Source: Closterium sp. NIES-65
Lineage: Eukaryota; Streptophyta; Zygnematophyceae; Desmidiales; Closteriaceae
Assembly (NCBI GenBank): GCA_948144175.1
Contig: CANXME010002010.1
Coordinates: 62,001-126,000, forward strand
Direction of reading: 5' to 3'
DNA length: 64,000 bases
Of this stretch, positions 10,810-21,953 are shown piece after piece. A program made the translations under genes and the position numbers. Below the pieces are notes generated by a model. It saw only the letters and a list, made by a program, of their open reading frames with translations. It was not told where the DNA came from and searched no databases. Positions within the stretch are counted from its first letter, which is position 1. Every line of letters begins with the position of its first letter.

Positions 10810-13800
10810 ATGCGTCCGTCGCTCGTGGCATTGGGCAGAAAAAAAGCGGCGGCAAAAAAGGTCGCGCGCGGTCAACAGGAGGCCGGCAAGAAAGAAGAAG
10901 ACAAGGGGCCTAAACCAACACCACGCAAGCGTGTTTCTACAGTAAACAAAGATGCGGATGTTGCCTCTGCTGGAACCGAGCCCGGTCCGAGTAAAGACGG
11001 CACCACTGGCGGCAACGAAGATCCGGGGCGAGGGAGCGCGAGTCTTGCACTCCCGTCGGCGGAGATGGAGGGATCGGCGACGGAGGGAAATCACGGAGGC
11101 GATCCCCGCGTCGAGCATGCCGCAACCAAGGAGTCCGAGGCGGCGGCAACGCAACACCATCTGACGCTGCTCCAGCTGACCGTGGTCGAAGCTTCTGCAG
11201 CCGTGCTGGATAAGGACAAGGTGGGGGAGCACGAGTCGGTGGGGCTGGTCGGTGGCTCTCCACCTTCTGGTGGACGGGGGAGGCGTATGCAGAGGAAGAG
11301 CGATGGGGAGGACGATTATGACACCGCCATGCCCGGGGACCTCATTACGCGGGCGAAGAGGCGGCAGAGGACAGGTAGTGCTGACGACGCCGGAGGCGCG
11401 GATGTTGGGACACCGAGAGGCGCCAATGAAGCTAGTGGCAAGGCGGGTGGTCAAGCATTGCGCCAAAAGGGCCGACCCGCAGCAAGAAAAGCATCTGGCG
11501 GAAGGAGAGGCAAGAAAGCAGCGACGGGAACAAAGCCGGAACGGGGCGATGAAGACCCCGGTGCGGAGGAGGAGGAGGATCAGGAGGAGGATGCGAAGGG
11601 AGAGGAGGATGAAGATGAGGAGGAGGAGGATGAGGAGGAGGAGGAGGAGGAGGAGGAGGAGGAGGAGGAGCAGGGTGACGACGAGGAGGAGGATGTGGAG
11701 GAGGAGGAGGAGGAGGAGGAGGAGGCAGCGGAGGAGGATGAGGAGGAGGAGGAGGAGGAGGAGGAGGAGGAGGAGGAGGAGGAGGAGGAGGAGCAGGGTG
11801 ACGACGAGAAGGAGGATATGGAGGAGGAGGAGGAGGAGGAGGAGGAGGAGGAGGAGGAGGAGGAGGAGGCAGCGGAGGAGGAGGAGGAGGAGGAGGAGGC
11901 GGCGGAGGAGGAGGAGGAGGAGGAGGATGTGGCGCCAGTGAAGGGACGGGGCGGGCGTGGCAGACGGGTGAGTGGTACAGGGAAGGAGGGGAGCAGGACT
12001 CGCCCTTCCCGAAAACGCGGGGCAGTTGACGCTGCGCGCGGCCAAGCATCGGGCAAACCGAAGGCGCGTAAGGTGAAGGTCGAAAGTGAAGGGGTTGGCA
12101 AAAAGCAAGGGAGCCAGGGAGCAAAAGGGGATGGAGGAGGAAAGGGTGGCCACGCCAAAGGGGTTCCAGTGGGTACCAACAAGAAAGAACCTGCCGGTAA
12201 ACGTCGCAGCGTCCGCCAAAGCACCCCGCGGAAAGGTGGCAACGAGAAGGCGTAGGCCGCCCCAAAACAGAAGGGACAGCAGAAAGGTGAGCATTGTGTC
12301 CAATAAAACTGGCGTGACGTGTTGAACCATCTGCTAAACCGTGCCAAAAAACACCCTTTTTTCACATTGTTTCTCCCATGCAGGGAAGGAGAAGGTCGAC
12401 GAATCTGCCAAGCAAGGTAAACCCTCTTGTCTCAAACCAGTACAACCCTGAACCCGATCTAGATTCAAACCTTTCTGAATATGCATGCATGTCTGGCCCC
12501 GCCTTGAAACCGATCGACTCTAATTTTTTTTTTCCGGCTCCCTCTACATCTCAGCCCCTCGCGTTACAGGCATTGGGCCGCCCGTAAGCGTGCAACGAAT
12601 GCATCTAACGAAGGCTGCCGAAAGAGCGAGTGTTACACCGCTCTCCTCCGGAGCACCAAGGTACTATACGCCATGGGCCGGCCCGAGCAAAGTCGCTGCG
12701 ACGGCACCAGGCGCGCCAAGAGGAGAGGAATCCGAATCCCCTCCACCCGCCCCCGTCACGCAGTCCCCACTCGCCTCACCCTCGTACCAATTTCGGCAAC
12801 TCCACGCTTCTCCTGTACGGGGCAGGGCGGTCTCCCCTCTCGCCGATCCTTCGCGCGGGCATCAGGCAGGCAGTTATGCCAATCCCTTCCCTAAGCTCCC
12901 CTTTTCCCGCCAGCGTGATAGTGTTAGGGCACACGGGACTGCTGCAGAAGACGTTGATCCCCTTGGCCAAAGGGGGGATTCTTCACACCCTTTTCCTCCG
13001 CTCATGGGTGCCCTAGGTGAAAGTGCGGAGCACGAGCAGTTTGTTACACGTGAGGAGCTCCAGGCGCTGCGGTCTGAGATGTACGCCATGTTTGCACAGC
13101 TCGGCCTGCGTCGTGGAGTACCTGCCAGCTATGCCGGCGGGTCGGCAGCCCTGCCTATGGCTGGTACCCCGCCGCCGATGAGCGCCGTGGACAAGGCACG
13201 AGTGCTAGTGTTGCAGGAGACAAACCCATTCCCGGTATGCGGCGGGCCACATGGGGAGGGTTGGGGTTGACGTGGCAACAAGGGCGGGGTTGGGGCTGAC
13301 GTGGCGGTTTCGAAGGGAACACGGGAGCGGCGCGTGACGAGGCGACGCGTATCAGGTGGGTGGGGGGTGACGTGGCATGGGGTGGGTGGGTGTGACGTGG
13401 CAAGTGGCGCGGGTTGTTGGTGGACGTGGCGGATGCGGGTTGGGTGTGACATGGCAAAAGGTGAGGGTTGGGATATGACGTGGCGGTGTGAAAGGGTGCA
13501 AGGGAGTGCCGCATGACGGCGCGAGGCGTTTCAGGTGGGTGGGGGGTGACGTGGCTCTTGGTGGGGGGTGTGACGTGGCAAGTAGGGCGGGTTGTTGGCG
13601 GATGCAAAAGGGTGTGACGTGGCAGAATGTGAGGGTTGGGTCTGACGTGGCGGTTTGGAATGGTAACTGGAGCGGCGCGTGACGAGGCGACGCGTGTCAG
13701 GTGGGTGGGGGGTGACGTGGCATGGGGTGGGAGGGTGTGACGTGGCACGTGGGGCTGGTTGTTGGTGGACGTGGCGGATGCAGGAGGGTGTGACGTGGCA

Positions 13801-15963
13801 CGTGGGGCTGGTTGGTGGACGTGGCGGACAAGGAGGGTGTGACGTGGCGGAAGGTGAGGGTTGGGGATGACGTGGCGAATGCAGGTGGGTGTGACGTGGC
13901 GGAAGGTGAGGGTCGGGGATGACGTGGCGGTTAGAAATGGTACACGTGACCACTGCACATGACGAAGCGAGGCGTGTCAGGTGGGTGGGGGGTGACGTGG
14001 CTTGTGGTAGGAGGGTGTGACGTGGCACGTGGGGCTGGTTGGTGGACGTGGCGGATGCAGGAGGGTGTGACGTAGCGGAAGGTGGGGGTGGGGGATGACG
14101 TGACAGATGCAGGTGGGTGTGACGTGGCGGAAGGTGAGGGTTGGGGATGACGTGGCACCCTAAAAGGGTACACGTGAGCGGCGCATGACGAAGCGAGGCG
14201 TTTCAGGTGGGTGGGGGGTGACGTGGCTCTTGATGGGGGGTGTGACGTGGCAAGTAGGGCGGGTTGTTGGCGGATGCAAAAGGGTGTGACGTGGCAGAAT
14301 GTGAGGGTTGGGGCTGACGTGGCGGTTTGGAATGGTACACGGGAGCGGCGCGTGACGAGGCGACGCGTGTCACGTGGGTGGGGGGTGACGTGGCATGGGG
14401 TGGGAGGGTGTGACGTGGCACGTGGGGCTGGTTGTTGGTGGACGTGGCGGATGCAGGAGGGTGTGACGTGGCACGTGGGGCTGGTTGGTGGACGTGGCGG
14501 ACAAGGAGGGTGTGACGTGGCGGAAGGTGAGGGTTGGGGATGACGTGGCGGATGCAGGTGGGTGTGACGTGGTGGAAGGTGAGGGTTGGGGGTGACGTGG
14601 CGGTTAGAAATGGTACACGTGACCACTGCGCATGACGAAGCGAGGCGTGTCAGGTGGGTGGGGGGTGACGTGGCTTGTGGTAGGGGGATGTGACGTGGCA
14701 AGTGGGCCGGGTTGTTGGTGGACGTGTCGAATGGCGCAGGGTGTGACGTGGCAAGTTCAAACAGTGTTGCTAGTCACCATCCCATGGTCACGCGGCCACC
14801 CTCATAACCGCTGGTTTCTCTCTTCCATGTCATGTTGTATACCTCACACCCCTGCGCAGAACAAAGCTTACTTAGTGTGCTCTCAGCTCATGTTTCTGAA
14901 CCCGCCGGAGAAAATACAGTACTACCCTGCACCGGAGGAAGTGTTCGAAGCGTTCTCTGTCCACTTGTCTGTAGAAGGGCTCGAGGCAATGAAGCTGCTG
15001 TGGTTGCACAATGACAAGTCCACCATGGGAGTCTTCATCCACCAGCTGTCCTCAACAAGGTCAACTATCAACTCCACCCTCAGGCCAGCAACATACACCG
15101 GCATGGGCCTTGCCGATTACAGCCATCTCGTGGATAGCCTGCCCACTGAGCTACACCCAACGACCTGGTTCGATAACGATCAACTCCTAGCCGAGTACAG
15201 AGGTGGTATGTGCAGTGCAACTCGAAAACACAATATGCCCTACCATATGCCCCTTGGCATCTACATATCACCGTGCGATGTGGCTCACCCTGACTCTCAT
15301 CCTCCCATTTGATTTCTCTACAAAACCCTTTCCAACCCATACCCTCCCTGCCAAAAAGCAGAACAGTGGGCCCTCAACTGGCAATTTGACAAGGCCACCG
15401 GGACACCCTTCAGCAACCCCTTGTTCGCTTATGCGTTCAAGCTCTCCTTCAAGAGGGGCGGGGCGGTGTTCACCAAGTTCAAGAGCCGCATGGTGGCATG
15501 GGGCCTGTTTTCGGTAAGGATGTAGATATGTGTTTGTACCCCCATGCCTCATCCCCTTAACCCCTTGCCTGTACTTCAGCTAAAACCCTGGTCGATTAGG
15601 CCTTTGCAGTTACGTAGATAGTGACGACTGCATCACCGCTTTCAGTTGCCTCATTTACCCGTAACCTACCCTCCTCATAAACCATCCACCCAACCCTACA
15701 CCACATTGCAGATCGAATGGCCCCTTCTGCAGGATAAGCGTCGCAAGCGAATCAGTAGTCAGCCGGAGCAGAACAGGCCAGACTACCAGGAGTGGTGCGA
15801 AAAGGTCAAACAGATGATCCATTTTGCTGTCGTGGAGCGGAGGATCCCCCACGATCCGGCTATGGGTGCGTTCGTCTTTCCGAACAAGTTCCTCATCGAC
15901 GACGGCGACCTTGGAGATGTCGTCCTTGCCCACCAGGCGCTTTCAAGGCCCACCCGTGCGTAG
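10810..15963 (+). CDS. Six-exon gene, unrecognised acidic-tract protein
   Basis: I do not recognise the family. Exons are 10810-12286, 12384-12416, 12555-13234, 14860-15202, 15362-15513 and 15712-15963, with stop TAG at 15961. All introns are GT-AG and every junction phase agrees, which random sequence would not give. Exon 1 encodes a basic, Lys/Arg-rich start, a long Glu/Asp tract (about residues 253-375) and a basic tail. Exons 4-6 look like a compact conserved domain with NKAYLVCSQLMFLNPPEK, ELHPTTWFDNDQLLAEY, WALNWQFDKATGTPF and MIHFAVVERRIPHDP. An in-frame TAG at 12253 would end the protein at 481 residues. Donors at 12197 (GTAAAC) and 12236 (GTGGCA) share the phase and would skip it. 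An earlier ATG at 10695 opens a different frame for 72 codons, so the start is uncertain. The acidic/basic make-up suggests a nuclear or chromatin role, but that is a guess. Confidence 0.6.
11563..11932 (+). repeat. GAG trinucleotide tract coding poly-Glu
   Basis: Long runs of GAG are interrupted by GAT, GAC, GCG and CAG codons and encode Glu/Asp blocks such as EEQGDDEEEDVEEE. One block, EEEEQGDDE(E/K)ED(V/M)EEEE, is repeated, so part of the tract grew by unit duplication. GAG repeats stay open in all six frames, so the other long readings here (poly-Arg, poly-Ser, poly-Pro, poly-Leu) are shadows. Confidence 0.9.
13262..14754 (+). repeat. Intronic minisatellite rich in TGACGTGGC
   Basis: This array fills most of the 1625-bp intron 13235-14859. 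I count about 33 exact TGACGTGGC and about seven GGACGTGGC, spaced roughly 25-60 bases apart in mixed short units. A higher-order copy is visible: about 13510-14000 matches 14182-14672 at an offset of 672 bases. TGACGTGG is a known plant bZIP site (G/C-hybrid box), but simple repeat growth could also account for it. Confidence 0.9.
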
Positions 15964-16503
15964 GCTATTTGACCTGGTGCTAATACTACTTGTTGCTAGA
16001 ATGCTGAAAAATGGTTCTTGTAAACCCTAATAATAAATGCAATTTTGAAATCCTTAATATCCAAAATGAACAAAAACAGAATTTAATTTTGAGTAATTTG
16101 GTCACGAATTTGCAACAAAACGGATTGCGCCCGAATGTCATCCGGAAAAGCTCGCGTGCCAAATTGGAACTTGAACCGAGCCAAACCTTGTCGCGAGATG
16201 TGTCTCGGAGCTCCTATCAAATGACTCCAACCATCGGTCCAAATTGGCTCCGGATTTTTTTACGCAAAGACAATCGAAATCAAAATTCGTCCAAACTTGG
16301 CATAGGGTTTTTGTGATGTACAGCAGCTTGATAGAGCTTGAAATCACGATTCCAACCCACCAGAGATTGCAGGAACCGGTCCATTATAGCCATAGATATA
16401 CAGAAACATAGGAATAGTAATGACTTAGTTTTCTGGTCTCTGGTTCTGTACTAGGACGCAATACAAAATAAAGACACACGAGGAAGTGTCGACCGGGATC
16501 GCA
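15964..16503. other. Gene-free stretch after the six-exon gene
   Basis: This AT-richer sequence holds no supportable reading frame. It should include the 3' untranslated region and terminator of the gene ending at 15963. No clear polyadenylation signal was fixed; AATAAA-like words occur near 16031 (AATAAATG) and 16468 (AAATAAAG). Confidence 0.45.
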
Positions 16504-16922
16504 TGTTAAATTTCGTCGACGCGAAATTCAGATCCTTGAATTTTGCCGAGCGAATTCCATTAATTGGAATTTCTTATACGAGAATTTCCGCGACCAGAAT
16601 TTAGTGGACCACCGACTATAACTCCCGTGCGAATTCCGTTGACTTCGACACCTCGCTGCCGAATTTCTAACCGAACCGAGATCGATTTCGTCAAAATGTC
16701 CCCAATCTGTCCCCAAACTGTCCCCAATCTGTCCTGAGAAGACACTTTCGGGACACTTGAATCGAAAGGTCTCCGGTTCGAAACTTGCCTGCACCATAAC
16801 CAGCGCCTTAGTAGAAACTATCCTGAATCTGTCTTGAGACACTTTCAGGACAGATTTGAAGGTCAAGAGTCCAAATCCTAGCGCAGACATTTTGTTGCTC
16901 ATGGCAGCATTTCCTTCTAACA
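16504..16922 (-). repeat. Probable 3' LTR of relic E1
   Basis: On the minus strand a polypurine run (AAGGGGGCG) sits directly before TGTTAGAAGG at 16922. The plus-strand start TGTTAAAT at 16504 gives a five-base inverted end TGTTA/TAACA, so the LTR is about 419 bp. It holds three tandem copies of a unit containing GTCCCCAA(T/A)CTGT near 16698-16738. The 5' partner LTR was not found, so the far border at 16504 is provisional. Confidence 0.55.
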
Positions 16923-17129
16923 CGCCCCCTTGCTCTCGCGATCACGCTACACCAGCCTGGCTGCAGCACAGCATTGGTTGTTGGCTGCCTTTTTGAGCCG
17001 CTCTGTGAAGAAGTCCACCAGCCACGCCGTCGTAGGGATGTGCTGCAACTCCAACTCTTCATGCGCACCATGTCCTGTAGCCACATGTGGCGACGGTGCA
17101 CATGCTTCATGCGCCCCTGCAGCCTGCCC

Positions 17130-20099
17130 ACCTAGCTGAGCTGCACCGCTGACATGTTGTTGACATACAGGTTGGTGGGAACACCCTTCTTGAGCAGCTG
17201 AAACTCCCAAAGCAGGAACTTTTCCTTTCCCGCTTCCACCACAGCCACAAGCTCGCTCTTGGTAGAAGAAAGTTTGGTCGCACCCTGCAGCTTCTTGGCC
17301 TGCCAGGAAACGGCAGCTTCGCCAAGCTTAAAGAGGTAGCCTCCCGTGGACGACCGGTTCTCCTTGTCGCCTGCATCATCCGTATCCGTATACCCCACGA
17401 GAGTTTAACTCTTTGGTCCTCCCTTGAACAGCAGCCCCATGTCCGCTGAGGCAGCCCAGTAGGAGAGTGTGCGGAAGAGCTCATGCGAATGTGCATCCGT
17501 TCTTAGGTGTGCACCTGCTGCAAAGCGGTCGGTCATGGTGCGATCGGCAAGCAGCTCAGCATCCTCCATCACAAAGCTGGTATAGGAGAGCGGGGTGATC
17601 GGCTGCTTCTTCGGTGGCGCCCCCTTGAAGGAGCGCTGCTGCACCTTCGCCACGTATGCATTCTGGTGCATGAGGAATGTCTTGTTGGGGCGGTCGCGCA
17701 CAATATACAAACCAAGATAGCCTTCCATGATTGACATGCATTCCACCATGAGGAGATCTTTGTCCACCACCTTGCCTTTAGGTCGTGTCAAGGTTACTCC
17801 GAGGTTGATGATGATGCTCCTCAATCCCCCTTCCTCCTCATGAGCCTCATCCAAGTACTCCACATCATAGTTGATGTCCATACCATAAGCACCTCCAGCA
17901 AGGAATGCCATGCCGTACATGTTGTTGCCATCAATCGCATCTGAGGCCGTCATAGTGGATGCAGGAAGCCGAACAGGTTGGATACCCTTGTTGGAACTGC
18001 TAGAATGACATGGGGGTGGGGGGGTGGGCTGGAGGGGCGGATGGGGTATGGGGTTCTTCCCATGGGTTGCCGCCGATTATAGGTCCGTTGCCTCACTTTC
18101 CTTGTTTTCATTAGCTACACGACGTTCATCCGCAGAAGGACCAACCTCTGGTCCCACAGGTGCCAAGCCAGCAGCTAAGGATGGACAGAGAGGTGGCGGA
18201 GCCATGGTTGCGTTGCTGCCTGCAGGGTCAACTGAACGATCGAACGATTGCTCGCTCCCTTGCACGGACGGCACTGGGACCATGATGACGGTACGTGGCA
18301 TCGGCTAATTCTGCTCAGGGCCATGGACCATCCCAAGAACCTCCCCCTCTCACTCATCAGGTAGCGGAAGTGTTTGACGAGTCAGTTTGGCTTCTTGGGA
18401 GGAGGCGCTTGACGTGTCCACCCCTCCTTTCTCTAGGTCCATGCATAGCATGCGACTATTTATGGCTGTCCTCTGCACCGCAACAGCATGGTCATTCTCA
18501 AGGTGAGTGTGCCGCAGGTTGAGCATCGCCTCGGTCCCCACCGCATATGTTGTGAGGCTGGCCGCTTTGTCATTCTCTTCCGGCGCGCCTGACACCACCT
18601 CAGCAAATGCCTTAGGCATACCGTTGCATGCCACCTTAGCCGCCGTGCCATTGCATGCTGCTGTAGCCGCTGTATTGTTGCATATTGCTGCAGCCACCAT
18701 CCCGTTGCATGCCGCCGCAGCCGCCGTGCCATTGCATGCTGCTGCAGCCGTTGTGCCATTGCTTCCCGGTCATGGTTTCAGGTCAAGGCAGAGAAGACGA
18801 TGGCGGTAGCATGCCGTTGCAGCCACTTGTCCTCCCGATGCGACGATGCGGGTGACACCTTCCTCGGTTTGCATATTTGCTCATTTATCTGTGAGTTGCC
18901 CAGGGGAGATCAAGTTGGCCTTCATTCCTGGCACAAAGAAGATACCATGCAGAGTCACACGCAAGCCGTTAGTGCCCTCCAGCAAAACCTCACCAACACC
19001 GACGACTTCATGCATAGAACCATCAAACCCTTTGAAAGATATCATTGCACATGGGTCACGGATCACCATGAACCACTTCTTGCGGCCGGTCATGTGTTAG
19101 GAGCATCCAGAGTCAAGGAACCACAAGTCTTTGTCGTTGGCCATAAAATTTGCAGCCAGACACGCAACGGTGAGCGCCACGCCCTTCCCGTCTCTTTCAG
19201 CAACGTTCATGGCTACCGTAGGCGTTGCATCCTTCTTCTTGTTGGCAGCCATGAGCCCTTCCCCATTACAGTTGTAGCAGCGCCCCTTGAAGGGGCCTTG
19301 TTTCTTCTCCCACTTGCTGTCCTTCTTCTTGTCAGTCTGCTCCTTTCCTCCTTTTCCTTTTCTCGTTGACCCCCGTTGTAGCCACAATCGTGTTGACAAC
19401 GCCTGAGAAAGCAGATGCATTGCTGGTGATTTACTTGTAGCTGTGTTCGATGAAGAGAGTCTGCTCCTCCATCAACACCTCGCTGCACATACGTTCCACC
19501 ATCATGTCAGGGCTGGAAATGTTGAGCTTGCGGCGAAGAAATCTGTGCTCCGGTGGCAGGCCCTTCAGTACGGGAGCAGCAAACGTGGCCATGTGGACCT
19601 CCTATCCAATGGTCAGCAGCTCCGCTCGGATGGCGCGGGCCCTATTGCTGTAGGATTCCGCCGTCTCATCATCTCCCTTCCTGAGATGGGCTAACTGGGT
19701 CTGAAGTAGGGAAGCGTGGAGGGCATCACGAGCTGGATAACTAGACAAGTTATATGCCCATGCTAGCTGCCCGGCTTTCTCTTGCAAAGAGAAACCACAG
19801 ATAGACATTCGGATGGTTGGAGAAACCAGCGGTAATGCAAGCATTTGGCCCTTTACGTACTCCCTTCGTTGCATGGGGTTGTTTGGGGCTGGGCTTGGTG
19901 CTGCCACGTTGCAAAACTGCCACAAATTAGTGCACTGGAGCTGAGGTCGGATGGCAATGACCCACGAGGCAAGAACATGTCTTCCCTTCAGCAGCGGCGT
20001 CATAGAGATGTGCTCTACTTCAAACTTGAATTGGCCGTAGCTTGCCCCGATCATTCTCGTGTCAATTGTTGGTGCAAGAGCTCCTCCACGAACGCCCAC
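17130..20099 (-). pseudogene. E1 gag-pol remnants
   Basis: Read from right to left. Gag (20099 to about 19440) has the copia gag stretch LRKGDDETAESYSNRARAIR. A half zinc knuckle CYNCNGEG near 19270 lacks its His and last Cys. Protease reads DLWFLDSGCS near 19100, followed by FVPGMKANLISPGQL near 18910. Integrase is absent; the place holds a 30-bp minisatellite (18640-18765) and a linker. A late RT segment near 17700 includes GYLGLYIVRDRPNKTFLMHQ, and RNase H shows GYTDTDDAGDKENRSSTGGY and STKSELVAVVEAGKEKFLLW near 17390-17200. Frameshifts and stops separate the blocks. It is non-coding today. Confidence 0.75.
18635..18765. repeat. About 30-bp minisatellite inside E1
   Basis: Roughly four to five imperfect units with the theme CCATTGCATGCTGCTGCAGC occur head to tail. 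In the minus-strand frame they read as a repeat of QQHAMARRL-like blocks. It lies where the integrase region would be expected. Confidence 0.7.
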
Positions 20100-20157
20100 G
20101 GGGTTGGAGCCTCATGCACAGCTCCTCCTTTACCTGTTCCTCCTTGTTGGCCGCTCG

Positions 20158-20622
20158 TGTTGGTGTAAGGGCCTAATAAACTCAAGCTATTAAGACTTTA
20201 TCAAACTTCAAACCTCTCCTCGGGGTCACCTCCAAGGGTCCTTGGGTGCCTGGTACAAGACCAGCCCCTATCCTCGGGTCCGAGCTTGTAGAGAGAGGGA
20301 TCAAGAGGGACTTAGTCAAAACAGCAAGAGTACCTTGAACGTCGCGCAGCGTATCGTGCAGACCGTTGATCAGATTAAGCTGAGAATTTACTATATCGAA
20401 GCTCGCTCCAAGAGCTTTAAAATGAACCAAGTTGCCTCGCGAAAAGTTCTGCCATTACGAAGTTATGGCTCGAACAGCGTTTGCCTAGCGTTGGAGTGCT
20501 AGCGTACTAGCGTTGACTCGGGTAGCATTCCGCCGTCGCACCTCGTAGAAAGGAAATTCCAGCAAGGAAGGAATTCGCTTGAATCAATTTCACTATATTC
20601 AGGTACAAACAGAGAAGGAATA
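20158..20622 (-). repeat. Family-A LTR fragment, minus strand
   Basis: TGTTGGTGTAAGGG at 20158 is the reverse complement of the family-A LTR end. The match runs about 465 bases to 20622 (GAAGGAATA), then stops, so more than half of the LTR is missing. It interrupts the gag of E1. No target duplication can be shown because one end is lost. Confidence 0.88.
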
Positions 20623-21827
20623 GTGAGCTCACTAGCCTAGATCCAGGGCCTTTATACTAAGGAAATACGCCTAGAAATGGCTAAGGACTAGATCCTAGAG
20701 AAGAGAGGCCTAGAAATGGCTAAGGACTGAGCTATCTCTCTCTCTCGTCCTCTCTTTCTCGTCCTCTCTCGCTCTCGCTCTCGCCGTATGCGTTATATTC
20801 TCTTCTTTCGTTTACTGTCTCGTTATTTTTTCCCTCTGTTCCCGTTCCTTACTTTCGTTTTATGCCTTCGTACATTCTTCTCCTTGCTCTAACCATTCAA
20901 TGCTAACGGCGTTTTTCTTAGCCCTTGTATTGTTTCATTCGTTTTTTTGTTATTCCTGTTTCTCTTTATTTCATCACACCTCATACTTTTTTCTGTTTGT
21001 TTGTTGTACCGACTATTTATTTCCGTTCCTCCTTTCCACTTCTTAAACCCGTTTCTCAGGAGCCTTGCTAGTCAGGAAGGCGATTTCAATCTGGAGAATG
21101 TGTATTGGTCACTAGGATTTATTGTATTGTCCTTTTAACGTTGATTTTGCTTGTTATTTAGTATCGCGTGTATCATGTATTTTTTGGCTGGGTTTGCCAG
21201 AGCTCGTGTTTTTTATTGTGTATGCGTTTGTTTGTGTGAGTGCATTCATCTCATCTGTCATTGCAATATCAATGCATGTTTGTCAATTTTAAAAAGGGGG
21301 TTCATTTCTATCATTTCTCATTGGTTCATTGGTGCACTCAGTGACTCGTGTGTTTGCCACTTCGAACTGAATTTGATAGAGTGAACCTCTTTTTTGGAGT
21401 TAACACATTGTATTTTTTCATGTGTTAGTTGATTATTCAAAGACTTTGCTATTGACTTCCCCCCCATGCTAAGAAGGGGATGCGGTAGCCTACCGTATTC
21501 TCCCGGACATAACACCCTAGGGTAGATCTAAATATACAGGAAAAAAACGGGGGGTGTCTTCTCATAGGAAAAAGCTACATAATACCCGGGTGCATATATA
21601 TGGTATATTTTGGTGTAAGCATTTTTTTATTAGACAAGTTGAGTGTTTCCATGGGCGTTTTAACATCAGGTGTTGAGGCGCGAATATGAGTTTCGACGCA
21701 AATGTCATCAACCCCTCAAAAATGTCATGTGGCGCCTGTCTGGCCACTTGCAGCGCAAGATTCGCCAACACGTGGCGATAGCGAGATGGTGGGCGGGGGA
21801 GAAAATCGGCAGATTCGAATTGAATTC
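20623..21827. other. AT-rich stretch without a gene
   Basis: It holds a CT/CTCG-rich microsatellite (about 20728-20784) and T-rich DNA. Short frames here are hydrophobic because of base composition and show no family motif. The last 23 bases before B1 include GGCAGATTCGAATTGAATTC, which is also found near 58902. Nothing else could be supported. Confidence 0.5.
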
Positions 21828-21953
21828 TGTCAAAATATATGTATATGTTATAATTATACCTAGGCTGTAGTGGGATAGCCAATGTGGGGTATAGGGTTTG
21901 TTACTTGTACCCAACCTCTCGATAGTCAACCATCCTTGCCTTTACTTTTGACA
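21828..21953 (+). repeat. 5' LTR of B1
   Basis: This 126-bp LTR starts TGTCAAAATATATG and ends TTTTGACA. It is followed at once by TGGTACTAAAAGAGCC, a degraded tRNA-iMet primer site. It pairs with 58745-58870. Confidence 0.85.

Larger units (their letters stand above)
16504..20157 (-). mobile_element. E1, deleted Ty1/copia relic
   Basis: Minus-strand remains of a copia element run from gag (near 20100) to RNase H (near 17130) and the 3' LTR. Integrase and the reverse-transcriptase catalytic core are missing. The 5' end is lost where a family-A LTR fragment (20158-20622) abuts. The element differs in sequence from families A, B, C and D. Confidence 0.75.

Noticed and set aside
10807-12330. 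Long minus-strand frames with poly-Leu, poly-Ser and poly-Pro
   Set aside because: Shadows of the GAG repeat. The plus-strand acidic frame joins downstream exons in phase; the others do not.
13155-14701. Long minus-strand frames rich in Pro/His/Thr (CHVTPP-like repeats)
   Set aside because: They translate the TGACGTGGC minisatellite inside an intron; the repeat stays open by composition.
20947-21384. Short hydrophobic frames resembling membrane proteins
   Set aside because: T-rich DNA gives Phe/Leu-rich translations. No start context, splice pattern or homologous copy supports them.
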